Of a DNA stretch of 14,932 nucleotides, positions 14,673-14,932 are shown piece after piece (the stretch's first letter is position 1; each line of letters begins with the position of its first letter). The notes under the pieces are model-generated. The model was given only the letters and a program-made list of their open reading frames with translations, had not been told where the DNA came from and did not search any database. The position numbers and the translations under genes are program-made. This stretch comes from Caldisericia bacterium. GTDB lineage: Bacteria; Caldisericota; Caldisericia; UBA6126; JAGPKI01. The stretch is from contig JAGPKI010000024.1 in the NCBI GenBank assembly GCA_018054005.1, forward strand, positions 1-14,932. Direction: 5' to 3'.

Positions 14673-14932
14673 GTATTTTTTCATTAAAACTTTTGGTTGT
14701 CAGATGAATTTTTACGATTCATCTTTATATGAAGATTATCTTTTAGAAAATGGTTTTAAAAAAGCAGAAAATATAGAAGATGCTTCTATCTTGCTTGTTA
14801 ATACATGTGCAGTGAGAGAAAAATCCGTTTCTAAGGTAATCAGTTTTTTGGGACAAGTTAAAAAATTAAATACAAATAATAAAAGATTAATAGTTTACCT
14901 TTTAGGATGTATGAGTCCTATTTATGCTGATA
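14650..14932 (+). CDS. miaB: tRNA-2-methylthio-N6-dimethylallyladenosine synthase MiaB (3' end cut by window)
   Basis: MiaB is a radical-SAM methylthiotransferase that modifies adenosine 37 next to the anticodon of tRNAs reading codons that start with U. The first 94 residues are visible, all within the N-terminal cluster-binding domain. They include the diagnostic KTFGCQMN with Cys17, VNTCAVREKSVSKV with Cys53, and LLGCMSP with Cys87, the three auxiliary Fe-S ligands. The radical-SAM and TRAM domains lie beyond the window. FGCQMN and CAVREK separate it from RimO and from the MtaB group. The ATG lies inside ymdB, overlapping its last 23 bases, without a clear Shine-Dalgarno site. Confidence 0.93.
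   Translation, partial: MNYITESKYFFIKTFGCQMNFYDSSLYEDYLLENGFKKAENIEDASILLVNTCAVREKSVSKVISFLGQVKKLNTNNKRLIVYLLGCMSPIYAD

Overview
The window is AT-rich, gene-dense bacterial chromosome made almost entirely of housekeeping genes. It suggests an anaerobic, possibly thermophilic or Firmicutes-like low-GC bacterium. The grounds are a two-subunit NAD-linked dihydroorotate dehydrogenase (PyrD plus the Fe-S flavoprotein PyrK), membrane-anchored RNase Y with YmdB, and a rimO-pncC-thpR-recA-recX order seen in several deep-branching and Gram-positive lineages. The species cannot be fixed from the sequence alone; a Caldisericum-like lineage is a guess.

Layout. Positions 1-2726 (minus strand) hold a pyrimidine operon read right to left, pyrC-pyrK-pyrD, with overlapping genes and pyrD running off the left edge. 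Positions 2727-3390 are a divergent spacer containing a decayed IS3-family orfA (two frame breaks), a GAAA-capped hairpin and the promoters facing outward. Positions 3391-7626 (plus) are a proteostasis operon: trigger factor, ClpP and Lon, without clpX between clpP and lon. Positions 7691-12286 are a second plus-strand cluster: a RodZ-like membrane protein, RimO, PncC (short CinA), ThpR, RecA and RecX. Positions 12353-14932 hold RNase Y, YmdB and the start of MiaB, which is cut by the right edge.

How the genes work together. PyrC and PyrDK carry out consecutive steps of UMP synthesis. Tig, ClpP and Lon cover folding of nascent chains and protein degradation. RecA and RecX are the recombinase and its modulator. 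RimO and MiaB are sister radical-SAM methylthiotransferases acting on ribosomal protein S12 and tRNA. RNase Y, YmdB and ThpR belong to families handling RNA cleavage or 2',3'-cyclic phosphate ends.

The most interesting signals are in gene expression rather than gene content. Good promoters for pyrC and the rodZ-like gene sit so close to the start codons that their mRNAs would have almost no leader. Downstream genes use Shine-Dalgarno sites, some unusual: a TTG start for tig, a probable TTG start for pyrK, and a possible hairpin-bridged site for lon. I found no CRISPR array, tRNA, rRNA, phage gene or unknown multi-gene system.
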